From NCBI RefSeq assembly GCF_010747415.1, contig NZ_JAAGNZ010000003.1, positions 62,001 to 126,000 on the forward strand: a DNA stretch of 64,000 nt, in the 5' to 3' direction. The notes below the pieces were generated by a model that saw only the letters and a list, made by a program, of their open reading frames with translations, did not search any database and had not been told where the DNA came from. Each line of letters opens with the position of its first letter. Position 1 is the first letter of the stretch. Of this stretch, positions 54,263 to 63,733 are shown piece by piece. Source of the DNA: Spirosoma agri (GTDB lineage Bacteria > Bacteroidota > Bacteroidia > Cytophagales > Spirosomataceae). The position numbers and the translations under genes are program-made.

Positions 54263-54676
54263 ATGAATCAATTCCTGTTAACCGCGCTCACCATGCTGGT
54301 GGCCACCACCGCGTTCGGGCAAAACAGCGTCAGCATTACCCAAAACGGCACAGCGGCCAACTCGGCATCCGTCACCCAGTTGGGGGAAGGCAATAGTGTC
54401 AACATTAGCCAGAGTGGCGGTGCGACGACGGATGGCCCTAAGCCCGGCAACCGGGTGAGTCTGCGGGTGTCCAAAGGTACCCAAACCACGATCAGCCAGC
54501 ACAACCGTGGCGACGGACCGTTTGGCCCGAACTCGGTCGAGATTTCCCAGGAGGGTCAGGCGACGGCGACCATCACCCAATCGTCGGAAACGGGTGAGAA
54601 CGCCATTCACATGCTCCCCGTCCTCTCCGACCATCGAGGAAAAGCACAGCCGTCAAAAAAACGGAATCGGCAGTAA
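54263..54676 (+). CDS. Curlin-repeat amyloid protein
   Basis: 137 residues, signal peptide to TTAFGQ. Curlin-type repeats NSVSITQNGTANSA-like: ASVTQLGEGNSVNISQSGG, PNSVEISQEGQATATITQSS. The Ser/Gly/Asn/Gln pattern (x-Q-x-G-x-x-N) matches CsgA/CsgB repeats. The end IHMLPVLSDHRGKAQPSKKRNRQ is not repeat-like and may follow a frameshift or truncation. CsgEFG-type secretion genes are not in the window. Confidence 0.75.
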   Translation: MNQFLLTALTMLVATTAFGQNSVSITQNGTAANSASVTQLGEGNSVNISQSGGATTDGPKPGNRVSLRVSKGTQTTISQHNRGDGPFGPNSVEISQEGQATATITQSSETGENAIHMLPVLSDHRGKAQPSKKRNRQ

Positions 54677-55216
54677 CGCAGTGCTAATAACCACGTAGTT
54701 CGATGAACTAACCCAGTGAAAAATGTACTCCTTACCGAGCGATAAGATAGCATCGAAACCGTCTTATCGCTACTCACCCAACGACCCATGCCGATCAGTC
54801 ACCTGACGGCAGCAGCGGAAACAACGCCGGTCTGAGACGGAGCAGCAGTGATACGGTTTCTTCTGGCTAGGGGCGTTTAGTTGAGCAGCCTGTCTTACTC
54901 GCTATCGACTCAAGTACATGAGTAACTCACCGAAGCCGCGGGCTGTCAATTCGACGACGCCCATAGGGAATCCATTGGTTCCCGAACGACGATTCGTAGG
55001 CCCGACCCACCCCGTGTGGTTCAGGCCGATTTAGCCGAATCTGCCCACCGCTGCTCACCAGGCAACGCTGGGTAACGCACCGACAACAAAGTGACAACGC
55101 TCGCTGGCCAGGAGCTGATCACCCGACGAAAATGCTCTTACGATACAGAAAGGCGCATCGAACGCCAAAAGACCTTATGGTTCAAGTCATCTTTTTAGTT
55201 TTTACTACCCCAAATC
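54677..55216. other. Intergenic between the two curlin genes
   Basis: About 540 bases. A reverse AAACGCCCC repeat variant lies at 54868-54890. No gene supported. Confidence 0.45.
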
Positions 55217-55969
55217 ATGAAAAAAGTATTTCTTTCTCTGGCTGCTGCCTGTGCCATCACCACTGCTTTTGCTCAAAACCAAGCTACCCTCGATCAATCT
55301 GGAACTAGCCAACAGGCCACCATAAAACAAGCTGGCCAAAACCAGGCCTTAGTTACACAAAAAAACGGTTCGACTGGAACGGGTAGTAATAGCCTGACCT
55401 CTAGCCAGGCAGGATTCGGCAATTACCTGCAGTCTACGCAGTCCGGAACGACGAACTCGGCCAGTTTTACTCAGAAATTACAGGGAAGTTCGTACGCCTA
55501 CTCGACGCAAACGGGAACCTCAAACAAGATCACCTCTGAGCAGGCGAGCTATAGCGGGTCGGCGGCTACGGCTACCTTCACCCAAAGCGGTACGAGCAAC
55601 GAGGCAACACTCAGTCAGGCCGACAACGTTAGCGGTCAGGGGGGCACGTATGCTACATTTACACAAACCGGTGACAAAAACGTAGCCTCCATTAAGCAAG
55701 GTGATGCGACGACTGGCGACGGAAACACGGCTACCATTACGCAGAAAGGCAATTTGAATACAGCTAAGCTGGAGCAGTCAGGCATTCTGAATGTGGCTGA
55801 CCTCTCTCAAGTTGGCAACAACAACGTAATCAAAGGGCTGGGTGGCGACGTGGCTATTCAGAACGGTCTGTCTAACAGCCTCACGATTAGCCAGAACAGT
55901 AATTTTAACACGGCTTCGGTTGGTCAGAGTGGCACAGGAAACATGGGTACTATCCAGCAGGGCAACTAA
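55217..55969 (+). CDS. Curlin-repeat amyloid protein (CsgA-like)
   Basis: 250 residues; signal peptide MKKVFLSLAAACAITTAFAQ. About nine imperfect ~22-residue repeats: NQATLDQSGTSQQATIKQAG, NSASFTQKL, NEATLSQADN, YATFTQTGDKNVASIKQG, NTATITQKGNLNTAKLEQSG, NSLTISQNSNFNTASVGQSG. Each turn carries the Q-x-G-x-x-N pattern of functional amyloid. It begins 540 bp after the first curlin; likely paralogue or nucleator/subunit pair. Confidence 0.85.
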   Translation: MKKVFLSLAAACAITTAFAQNQATLDQSGTSQQATIKQAGQNQALVTQKNGSTGTGSNSLTSSQAGFGNYLQSTQSGTTNSASFTQKLQGSSYAYSTQTGTSNKITSEQASYSGSAATATFTQSGTSNEATLSQADNVSGQGGTYATFTQTGDKNVASIKQGDATTGDGNTATITQKGNLNTAKLEQSGILNVADLSQVGNNNVIKGLGGDVAIQNGLSNSLTISQNSNFNTASVGQSGTGNMGTIQQGN

Positions 55970-56091
55970 TAATTGGTTGGCCTGGGCGGATCAAGCCTAC
56001 AATGGTACTAACGAGCCGTCCTCAGCAGGGCGGCTTGTTGCTGTTCTCTTTACAAAGTAGAGTATTTCAGTAGTCAACCCTACCCTTCAAT

Positions 56092-56265
56092 ATGAGATCA
56101 AACGCTTTACAAGGCTTGATCCGACATTACGACTTGACATATAAGCCACTCGTTGAGCAAGAGCAAGAGCAGAATTCTGACTTCAAACGATTTTTGGTCG
56201 AACGAATTAATGATTTAGAAGCGGATACGAGGATAATGATCTGTAGACTACAAACTAAAGTTTAG
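56092..56265 (+). CDS. Small hypothetical protein
   Basis: 57 codons: MRSNALQGLIRHYDLTYKPL, then a charged helix with EQEQEQN, FKRFLVERINDLEAD and MICRLQTKV. Coiled-coil-like. No family, no signal peptide. Supported only by being an uninterrupted plausible frame. Confidence 0.3.
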   Translation: MRSNALQGLIRHYDLTYKPLVEQEQEQNSDFKRFLVERINDLEADTRIMICRLQTKV

Positions 56266-56281
56266 CGTTTCAAATAACAAT

Positions 56282-56315
56282 CGTTTCATAAAAGGCTCCA
56301 TTCCTGGGATGTCTT
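56282..56315 (+). repeat. AAACGCTCC repeat variant
   Basis: CGTTTCATAAAAGGCTCC then ATTCCTGGGATG, close to the island-flanking form. Confidence 0.4.
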
Positions 56316-56520
56316 TTTGTAATGCTATTGCAAAAAGTGAATTATCGCGTTTTGGATTATTGAGATTTTCCCTTTATAAGGGAATACAGAAAACTACCTA
56401 TTATCCTATAGGTGACTAGCTTACATAGGCAGCTTCCTCACTCTAAATCGCCCACGAAAACCTCCGTATATTTTCCGGATGATACACTGTTGTGCTGGTC
56501 AGGAAAATGCCTTTGTTCAC

Positions 56521-57521
56521 TTACAATTTGTTACGTAAAGAAGCTTCATGAATGATAAGTTGGGTATCAAATACCCTAGTCTCACCACGCAATGCTTCAG
56601 GGCTTTCAATCTGACGTAATAACAGTCGGACCGTTGTCATTGCCGTAATGGGTTGATTGATGCTGCTTAGCGTCGGTGAAAAGTAAGCCGAAACAGGTTC
56701 ATTGTTGAAACTGACAACTGCTACGTCCATGGGAATGACCAGCCCTTTTTGCGGCATGGCGTACAACGCTGGGATCACTTATGGCAACGATACCATTGGG
56801 GGATGGGCAAACTCATCAGCGCTAACGTTTGCAGGATCGTGTTTTCATTGGTGTAATCGCAGTGACGAAGGGATTGATCGCCAGCCGTGACGTTATATTG
56901 GGCAGCGGCTGCTAAATACCCCTCTATTCGGTGGCTACTCAACGATAACTGGGGTGAACCCACCAGAAAGCCAACCCGCCGACAGCCTTGCTCAATTAAA
57001 TGCTCATTGGTTTTAAAAACAACTGCCCGATTGCCGACCATTACTTAAGACACCGACGCAATATCGGCAGTACCGTCAACCAGTACGATCGGTAGTCCTT
57101 TTCTAACTAACCGTTCAACATGCTCAACATCGGCGGTATCCTGGGAGAGTGATAAAATAAGGCCTTCGACCTGGCTACGCAGGAGACTTTGAATACTGAT
57201 GGTTTTGCGTGTGCACGACTCATTGGTCTGGGCTAACTGGATACTGTACCCCGCCTGCCTAACAGCTTCTTCCAGATTGTTGAGCATAGCCGAGAAAAAG
57301 TGATAGGTTAGGAAAGATAACACCGATCGTTTTGGTGCGGCTTTTCACCAGATTTTAGCCAACTGGTTCGGCTGGCAATCCAGTTCCTCCGCCAATCGTA
57401 CAATAGCCTTACGCGTATCCGGATGAATTACCGGCATATCACGGAGCGCCCATGAAACGGTTGAAATCGACACATCCAGTTTACGGGCAATGTCCCTGGT
57501 AGTAACCGGTGTGTTTTTCAT
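56521..57521 (-). pseudogene. LacI-family regulator with several frameshifts
   Basis: From ATG 57521: MKNTPVTTRDIARKLDVSIS TVSWALRDMP and LAEELDCQPNQLAK, a full LacI HTH. A missing A in the run after LAK shifts the frame; a second shift near 57315 restores FFSAMLNNLEEAVRQAGYSI; TAA follows DIASVS near 57050; a further shift lies near 56775 before GLVIPMDVAVVSFNNEPVSA and the normal end. At least four lesions. Its predicted operator is intact at 57643. Confidence 0.85.
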
Positions 57522-57642
57522 GCAGGATCGGTGAGTAGTGAATAGAATATTTTTAATAAGCAGATCGATAACTTCCGTAATTACCTGATTGCTACACCAG
57601 GCAATTTTAACTAAAAAATCTACTACTTTTCGGGCTCAATGC

Positions 57643-57678
57643 TTTTATGCAAACGTTTGCGGAAACGTTTGCATAAAA
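57643..57678. promoter_or_regulatory. Double LacI-type operator
   Basis: Two copies of the AAACGTTT core: GCAAACGTTTGC at 57649-57660 and GAAACGTTTGC at 57662-57672. Together they form a larger dyad with TTTTATGC...GCATAAAA outer arms. It lies between the LacI pseudogene start and the sigma-factor gene, 122 bp before the former. Confidence 0.75.
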
Positions 57679-57941
57679 TAATAATTCATTTAGGATGGTT
57701 TGATGCTTGATCTTGCTTGACATCTTGTACTTATGGAGTATTTTAGTAGAATATATTCAGTTTAGTAAAATAGTGAGGGTAATCTTATAGGATGATTACG
57801 TTTACCTGTACTACCATGTAAATTGTATTTTACCACGAAAAAGAATTTACATGGTGGTGAATTGAACAGTTTTTTCCTGCTCACTTGTTTAACGAGTGCT
57901 CTAAAGACATCAGCACTGTCTACTACTTTATACCAATAGCT

Positions 57942-58535
57942 ATGACGAGTTCACAGTCAGCTCCTGCGGATGAACAACGAATGGCCCAGCTCTGGATTCG
58001 ATTTAAAGCGGATGACGAGAAGGCTTTTGATCAGTTAGTACAGGCCCGGTATCGGGTGCTGTTCAACTACGCGACGCGGTTTACCAACGATCGTGATCTA
58101 ATCAAAGACTGTCTTCAGGACTTGTTTTTAGAGCTTTGGAACCGGCGGGCCGTTATTGTCGAAACGCCCTACGTGACGATTTACCTAATCAAAGCATTCC
58201 GAAACAACCTATTTCGTCGGATACGTCGTGAAATGGCCCGCCCATTTGTCTCTGATGAAACGTTGGAGTGGGAAACGATTGCCACGGAGGAGTTAACGGC
58301 TGACCATAAGTGGATTGCCGATGAAAGGCTGGTATCGACCGAACAAAGTCTTCGGCAGGCCGTCGATCGGTTACCCAAACGGCAACAGGAAGTGGTATTC
58401 CTGAAATTCTACGAAGGCTTGACCAATGACGATATTGCCCAGGTGATGGCTATCGAAAAACAAACGGTCGCTAATTTCCTCTATCGAGCCATGACACAAT
58501 TGCGAACCATCCTGCCTGTTCGCCTATTTTCCTGA
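57942..58535 (+). CDS. ECF RNA polymerase sigma factor (SusC/FecR-linked)
   Basis: 197 residues from ATG 57942; the frame opens earlier at 57885 but MTSSQSAPADEQRM is the more natural start. Region 2: YRVLFNYATRFTNDRDLIKDCLQDLFLELW; region 4: LPKRQQEVVFLKFYEGLTN and IAQVMAIEKQTVANFLYRA. Typical Bacteroidota sigma-70 of the FecI type. Directs transcription of the downstream susC/susD unit when FecR is released. A 24-bp-stem hairpin follows. Confidence 0.9.
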   Translation: MTSSQSAPADEQRMAQLWIRFKADDEKAFDQLVQARYRVLFNYATRFTNDRDLIKDCLQDLFLELWNRRAVIVETPYVTIYLIKAFRNNLFRRIRREMARPFVSDETLEWETIATEELTADHKWIADERLVSTEQSLRQAVDRLPKRQQEVVFLKFYEGLTNDDIAQVMAIEKQTVANFLYRAMTQLRTILPVRLFS

Positions 58536-58551
58536 TTCGATACGCCCTGAA

Positions 58552-58612
58552 CGAATAATTCCAACCCTCCCCAACCTATTGTGCCTAAGTTGGGGAGGGT
58601 TGGAATTATTCG
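58552..58612. terminator. Perfect 24-bp stem hairpin between sigma and anti-sigma genes
   Basis: Arms 58552-58575 and 58589-58612 around a 13-nt loop. It begins 16 bp after the sigma stop, so it probably ends or attenuates that transcript and uncouples fecR. Confidence 0.75.
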
Positions 58613-58736
58613 TTTGCGGGTACGTACAGCAATCAAGCTTTGCTTCAAAAAATCAAAAAAAAATTTATAAAAACAGAGTATGACCGGAACGAGGTGGTCT
58701 ACTTCCTTGTAAACAGGGAAATTGCCAATCGCTTCT

Positions 58737-59861
58737 ATGCCCGACTATACCACGTATACATTCGACGACTTTGTTTTGGACGACCGGTTTCAGCAATGGG
58801 TGCTGAAAAACGCGCCTGCCGATCAGGTCTTCTGGAATGAGTGGCTTCAGATAAATCCCGATAAAGTGGATCTGGTGCTGGCTGCCCGCCAGTTTGTGAG
58901 TCAGATGCAGCAGGCGCAGGAAGAGTTATCGGACGAGGAGTTAGCCAGTGAGGTCGCCCGTATCCGTGTAAACCGGCAGAAAGCACAGGATCTGAATGAA
59001 TTACAACCGTTGCAACAGCACCAACCACCGGCTCATTTTATGAGTTGGGCACGGATCGCAGCGGCCATCACGCTGGTTGTTGGGCTAGGTACACTGGCTT
59101 TTTTCTATTGGCGCACGCCTACTACGCCCCTCGCCGTTTATCAACACAAGGTTGAGCAGCAAGCCGGAACCTTACAGGAAATACAGAATACGACCAATGC
59201 CAGCCAGTTGGTTCGCCTACCCGATGGAAGTAGGGTTACGCTCTACAAAGGAAGTCGGGTCAGCTTTCCGCGAACGTTCACTGCTCGCCAACGCGAGGTT
59301 TTTCTGGTTGGTGAAGCTTTCTTTGACGTAGTCCGTCGGCCTAAACAACCATTTATGGTCTATACCAGCCAACTGACTACCCAGGTTTTGGGTACCAGTT
59401 TCACCGTTCGCGCTTATCCGGATGACAAAGAAGCAAAGGTCATTGTTCGGACGGGGAAAGTGTCGGTTTTTAAGACCCCGCCCGGTGGAGAGCTCGGGGA
59501 TCTGGGGGGTAGCGAACCGGCCATTATTCTCACGCCCAATCAGCAGGCTACCTTTCAGGCCAACGACCGTTTGTTAGAGCGTTCGCTGGTCGCGTTACCC
59601 GAACCAATAACCAGTCCGGCAGGAGAGCCTCAAGTGCTTGCTTTCGAACACACCCCGGTCGTATCGGTTTTTAAAAAGCTGGAAACTGCCTACGGAATTG
59701 TCATCAATTATGATGTTGACCTGCTGACCGGTTGTGAACTGACGGCGGAGTTTGGTGCAGAGTCGTTGTTCGAGAAACTCGACCTGATTTGCCGAGCTAC
59801 CAATTCAACGTACGAGGTGATCGATGCCCAGATCGTTATTCACAGCAAAGGATGTCGATGA
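58737..59861 (+). CDS. FecR-type anti-sigma factor
   Basis: 374 residues from ATG 58737 (MPDYTTYTFDDFV); five more codons are open upstream. Cytoplasmic sigma-binding part (1-100), one membrane helix (ARIAAAITLVVGLGTLAFF), FecR domain (SQLVRLPDGSRVTLYKGS, EVFLVGEAFFDV, QVLGTSFTVRAYPDD) and C-terminal DUF4974 (VVSVFKKLETAYGIVINYD). It relays a signal from the SusC STN domain to the sigma factor. Confidence 0.88.
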   Translation: MPDYTTYTFDDFVLDDRFQQWVLKNAPADQVFWNEWLQINPDKVDLVLAARQFVSQMQQAQEELSDEELASEVARIRVNRQKAQDLNELQPLQQHQPPAHFMSWARIAAAITLVVGLGTLAFFYWRTPTTPLAVYQHKVEQQAGTLQEIQNTTNASQLVRLPDGSRVTLYKGSRVSFPRTFTARQREVFLVGEAFFDVVRRPKQPFMVYTSQLTTQVLGTSFTVRAYPDDKEAKVIVRTGKVSVFKTPPGGELGDLGGSEPAIILTPNQQATFQANDRLLERSLVALPEPITSPAGEPQVLAFEHTPVVSVFKKLETAYGIVINYDVDLLTGCELTAEFGAESLFEKLDLICRATNSTYEVIDAQIVIHSKGCR

Positions 59862-60085
59862 AGCGTCCCGTCCAGTAGCCTGGTTTTTTCTAACCTAAAC
59901 TTGCATAATGCGTATGAACCCACCCAACCTTCGGCTACAGTCCATGTAGTCAGTTTTTCGAAACCGTAAGGCCATAAGTGCCTGAACGCGACTCCCCCCC
60001 AACTACGTACTCTGCTAGTCACCCAAGGTTATTGGGTAAGGGAATTTTTTGTGCCAAACGTAAACGAGTTTCTTTATTTATATCT

Positions 60086-63000
60086 ATGCGAATCAATACG
60101 AAACCACGAGTGATTTTCACTAAAATCATGCGAATAGCCTGTTACCAGATCCTTCTAATGACCTGGCTCTCCAGTCTGGTCCTGGCTCTGGACGGGAAAG
60201 GCCAGGAATTGCTGAATCGGCCTATCTCCGTTACAATTGAAAATCAGCGGATTGAACAGGCTATCAAACAGATTGCCAAACAAGCCTCGGTACGGTTTAT
60301 CTACAGCCCGCAGGTTATCCGTTCGGAGCGGAAGGTGAATCTGTCGGTACAGAACCAGCCGCTGTCGTCCGTCCTGAATTCGCTGCTGACTCCGCTTCAG
60401 CTTAGTTATGAAGTGGTTGGCTCACAGATCATTCTGCGAAACAACAGCACTAGCCAGACCACGACGCTATTACCGGAGAGAGCTACAGTGGCAGCGGCTG
60501 CCGATCAGACCATCTCGGGAACCGTAACCGATGAAAAGAATCAGCCCCTGCCCGGCGTTACCGTAGCGATCAAAAGTACGACGCGCGGCACAACCACCGA
60601 TGCCGCCGGGAAATACTCGATCTCCATTCCAGACGACAATGCCGTATTGGTTTTCTCATTCGTCGGCTACGAACGGCAGGAGATTGTCGTCGGCAAATTG
60701 ACCGCTCTGAATGTTCAATTGAAAGGTGAAGCGCGTGGACTGGACGAAGTGGTCGTTGTTGGCTACGGTACTCAGAAACGGGCCACGCTGAGCGGCTCGA
60801 TTGCTACCATCGATAACAAAGTATTTCAGGACAGAGGGGTTGTCGATAACCCACTATCGGCGTTGCAGGGTCAGGTGCCGGGTGTTGTCGTAACACGCAC
60901 CTCGGCCGCTCCGGGCCGGGCCAGCTGGAACTTTCAGATTCGGGGGGCGACCTCAACCAACAGCACTGAACCGCTGATTCTGATCGATGGCATGGCGGTC
61001 AGTAGTCAGGCAGCCCTGAACTCGATAAATCCGAACGATATTGAGAATATGTCGTTTCTGAAAGATGCCTCGGCCGCTATCTACGGAGCCCGAGCGGCAG
61101 GAGGTGTCGTGTTGGTAACCACCAAACGAGCCAAAGCCGGCAAAACAACCATTCAGTACGACGGCTCTGTGTCGCAGAAGGTACTGGGTTTACAGCCTCA
61201 TCTGATTAACGGTCAACAGTTTGGACAGGGCCTTGTGGATGGGACAACGAATGATTTCTACGGCACACCACCGACAACGTTTCTCTGGTATAAATTTGGT
61301 CAGATGATGCTCAATCCACCGGCCTCGGGTTACATCGACTACACAAATAACGGAACGGTTTCACCCGCCAACAATCCGCTCAACCCCGGTTTTGGCGACG
61401 TGAAAGACCAGACGTTTTTCAATACCAACTGGGTCGACATTCTGTGGGGCAAGGCGACCTCGACGCAACACAGCCTAAGCATATCGGGGCGTAACGAACG
61501 GTCTGGCTACCGGGTATCGCTCGGTTATCTGAATGACGGCAGTATGCTGCAATGGGGGCAAAACTCCAATAGCCGGTACAACATCCGCCTGACCCACGAC
61601 TACCAGTTTACCAACAAATTGAAGCTGGAAACGAACATTTCGCTCGAAAAAAACGACATTATTCAGCCTACGCTGATCAGCTCCGTGATGGGGCAATACC
61701 AGCAACCCGGTTTTCCCGTGTCGACCATCGATGGGAAGCCCTACGCCTGGGGAACGCAGTATAGCCCAAACTGGCAGGCCGAACTCGGGGGAGAGAACAA
61801 GGAATACAACAACCGGGTGTTTACTAACTTCCGACTTAGCTATCAGTTGAGCAAGAACCTGAGCCTGGTTGGTCAGGCCGGTTATAACTGGACGGCAACG
61901 GATGTTAAAGAACAGCAAAAAGTGATTTCCTGGTACAACTACCTGGGCACTATCCAGGCGGCTGATAACCCAACCCGGCAAAACTCGGCCTACCGGCGCC
62001 GGTTGGATAAGGACGCCTATACGACACTCAATGCCTATCTGAACTACGCCAAAACGTTTGGACAAGATCATGATCTCAGCGTAACCGTCGGCACAAACTA
62101 CGAGCGGGATGAGTACAACTGGTATCAGGCCCGTACCAGCTACGTAGCTAATGATAACGTGCCTTCGCTGAACCTGGGCATTGGCGATGCGACGACTAAA
62201 AGCGTTGATGAGCGGCAGAATCACTACGCCATCGGCTCTTATTTCGGGCGCTTCAACTACGCCTACCAACAAAAATACCTGCTTGAAGTGAATACCCGTT
62301 ACGATGGTTCGTCGAAGTTCGATGCGGCAAACCGCTGGAAGTTCTTCTACGGGGTATCGGGCGGCTGGCGTATTTCACAGGAGACTTTCATGAAAAATCT
62401 GACGTTCCTGAACGACCTGAAACTTCGGGCCTCCTATGGAACGGTTGGTAACCAAAGTAATATTGGTCTGTATGATTACGTTCAACTACTCAATGTAGCG
62501 GCAACCGGGGGCGCAACCAGCGCGGGTTTCCCCATCATCGGTGCAAGCCCGGTGGTAACCGTAGCCCCAACGACCAGCTTGGTCAGTTTGAACCGTACCT
62601 GGGAACGGGTTGAGACGACAAATTTTGGCTTAGACTTTTCGTTCCTGAATCGTCGTTTGTCGGGTAGCATCGATTATTTTGTGAAACATAACCGGAACAT
62701 GCTGCTGGGCCAAACCTTTCCGGCAACGTTGGGAGCAACAGCACCCTTTGCCAATATCGGTCACCTGAAAACCTGGGGATGGGAAGCGGCCTTGAACTGG
62801 AATGACCGGATCGGGCAGTTCGGTTACCGGATTGGCGGTAGCCTGACCGATAACCAGAATATACTGTTAAGTTATGGCGGGGCTAATGTCATCAACCAGG
62901 GCTTCAATGGGGCCGTGGAAGGGTACGCGCTGGGTTCTTACTTCGGGCTTGAATACGCGGGCCGTATCCAGACCCAGGAACAACTAGCGGCCGCCCGGGC

Positions 63001-63664
63001 ACTCGCTGCCGGTAACAACATCAGTATGCCGATCACGACATCGACCCTACCTGGCGTCCGGATTGGCGATAATATGTTTACGGATCTTAATGGCGATGGC
63101 AAGCTGACCGTACCGGGCGATCTGAAATACCTGGGCCGGGACGATCCGCGCTACAGCTTTGCGCTGAACCTAGGCGCCGACTGGAAAGGGTTTGACTTCC
63201 AGGCTGTTTTCCAGGGCGTTGGGCAACGGACGATCTTCCGGGAAGGTAACTGGCGCGTACCGTTCGGTTCGATCTTCCAGGGGCAGACCGATTTCTGGAT
63301 CGGTAAAACCTGGACGCCAACCAACACCGATGCCTACTATCCTATTCTGTCAACAGGTCAGAATGCTACGTCATACAATACGTACAACTACCAGATTTCG
63401 GACTGGTCGGTGGAAAACGGGGCCTATGTACGGCTGAAAAATCTGGTCGTTGGCTATACGCTGCCGGTCAAGATTACGCAGCGCATCAAAGTCGACCGCC
63501 TACGAATCTATTACTCGGGAAATGACCTTTGGGAAATCTCGCACATTCGCGACGGCTGGGACCCTGAAGCAACCCGCAGCGTGGGACGGGCCAACAGTGA
63601 AAACACGTTTACCCGTTATCCCTTCTTCCGGTTGCACACCGTAGGCGTAAACCTTACTTTCTAA
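60086..63664 (+). CDS. SusC/RagA TonB-linked outer-membrane transporter with STN domain
   Basis: 1192 residues from ATG 60086. Signal segment, STN domain (about 50-110, RPISVTIENQRIEQAIKQIA), CarboxypepD_reg_2 (about 145-220, ISGTVTDEKNQPLPGVTV), SusC signature (DEVVVVGYGTQKRATLSGSI), plug (LQGQVPGVVVTRTSAAPGRA, IYGARAAGGVVLVTTKRA) and a 22-strand barrel ending FFRLHTVGVNLTF. The STN domain signals through FecR. Imports an oligosaccharide or similar with SusD, which follows. Confidence 0.93.
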   Translation: MRINTKPRVIFTKIMRIACYQILLMTWLSSLVLALDGKGQELLNRPISVTIENQRIEQAIKQIAKQASVRFIYSPQVIRSERKVNLSVQNQPLSSVLNSLLTPLQLSYEVVGSQIILRNNSTSQTTTLLPERATVAAAADQTISGTVTDEKNQPLPGVTVAIKSTTRGTTTDAAGKYSISIPDDNAVLVFSFVGYERQEIVVGKLTALNVQLKGEARGLDEVVVVGYGTQKRATLSGSIATIDNKVFQDRGVVDNPLSALQGQVPGVVVTRTSAAPGRASWNFQIRGATSTNSTEPLILIDGMAVSSQAALNSINPNDIENMSFLKDASAAIYGARAAGGVVLVTTKRAKAGKTTIQYDGSVSQKVLGLQPHLINGQQFGQGLVDGTTNDFYGTPPTTFLWYKFGQMMLNPPASGYIDYTNNGTVSPANNPLNPGFGDVKDQTFFNTNWVDILWGKATSTQHSLSISGRNERSGYRVSLGYLNDGSMLQWGQNSNSRYNIRLTHDYQFTNKLKLETNISLEKNDIIQPTLISSVMGQYQQPGFPVSTIDGKPYAWGTQYSPNWQAELGGENKEYNNRVFTNFRLSYQLSKNLSLVGQAGYNWTATDVKEQQKVISWYNYLGTIQAADNPTRQNSAYRRRLDKDAYTTLNAYLNYAKTFGQDHDLSVTVGTNYERDEYNWYQARTSYVANDNVPSLNLGIGDATTKSVDERQNHYAIGSYFGRFNYAYQQKYLLEVNTRYDGSSKFDAANRWKFFYGVSGGWRISQETFMKNLTFLNDLKLRASYGTVGNQSNIGLYDYVQLLNVAATGGATSAGFPIIGASPVVTVAPTTSLVSLNRTWERVETTNFGLDFSFLNRRLSGSIDYFVKHNRNMLLGQTFPATLGATAPFANIGHLKTWGWEAALNWNDRIGQFGYRIGGSLTDNQNILLSYGGANVINQGFNGAVEGYALGSYFGLEYAGRIQTQEQLAAARALAAGNNISMPITTSTLPGVRIGDNMFTDLNGDGKLTVPGDLKYLGRDDPRYSFALNLGADWKGFDFQAVFQGVGQRTIFREGNWRVPFGSIFQGQTDFWIGKTWTPTNTDAYYPILSTGQNATSYNTYNYQISDWSVENGAYVRLKNLVVGYTLPVKITQRIKVDRLRIYYSGNDLWEISHIRDGWDPEATRSVGRANSENTFTRYPFFRLHTVGVNLTF

Positions 63665-63733
63665 TTACCTGGCCTCCGGATGGCCGATACGCTTTGGCGT
63701 TGTCGGTCCATCCCGAACCAAAAAATATAAACT

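Noticed and set aside
61475-62272. 265-codon minus-strand frame inside susC
   Set aside because: Antisense shadow of the TonB barrel; no recognisable motif.
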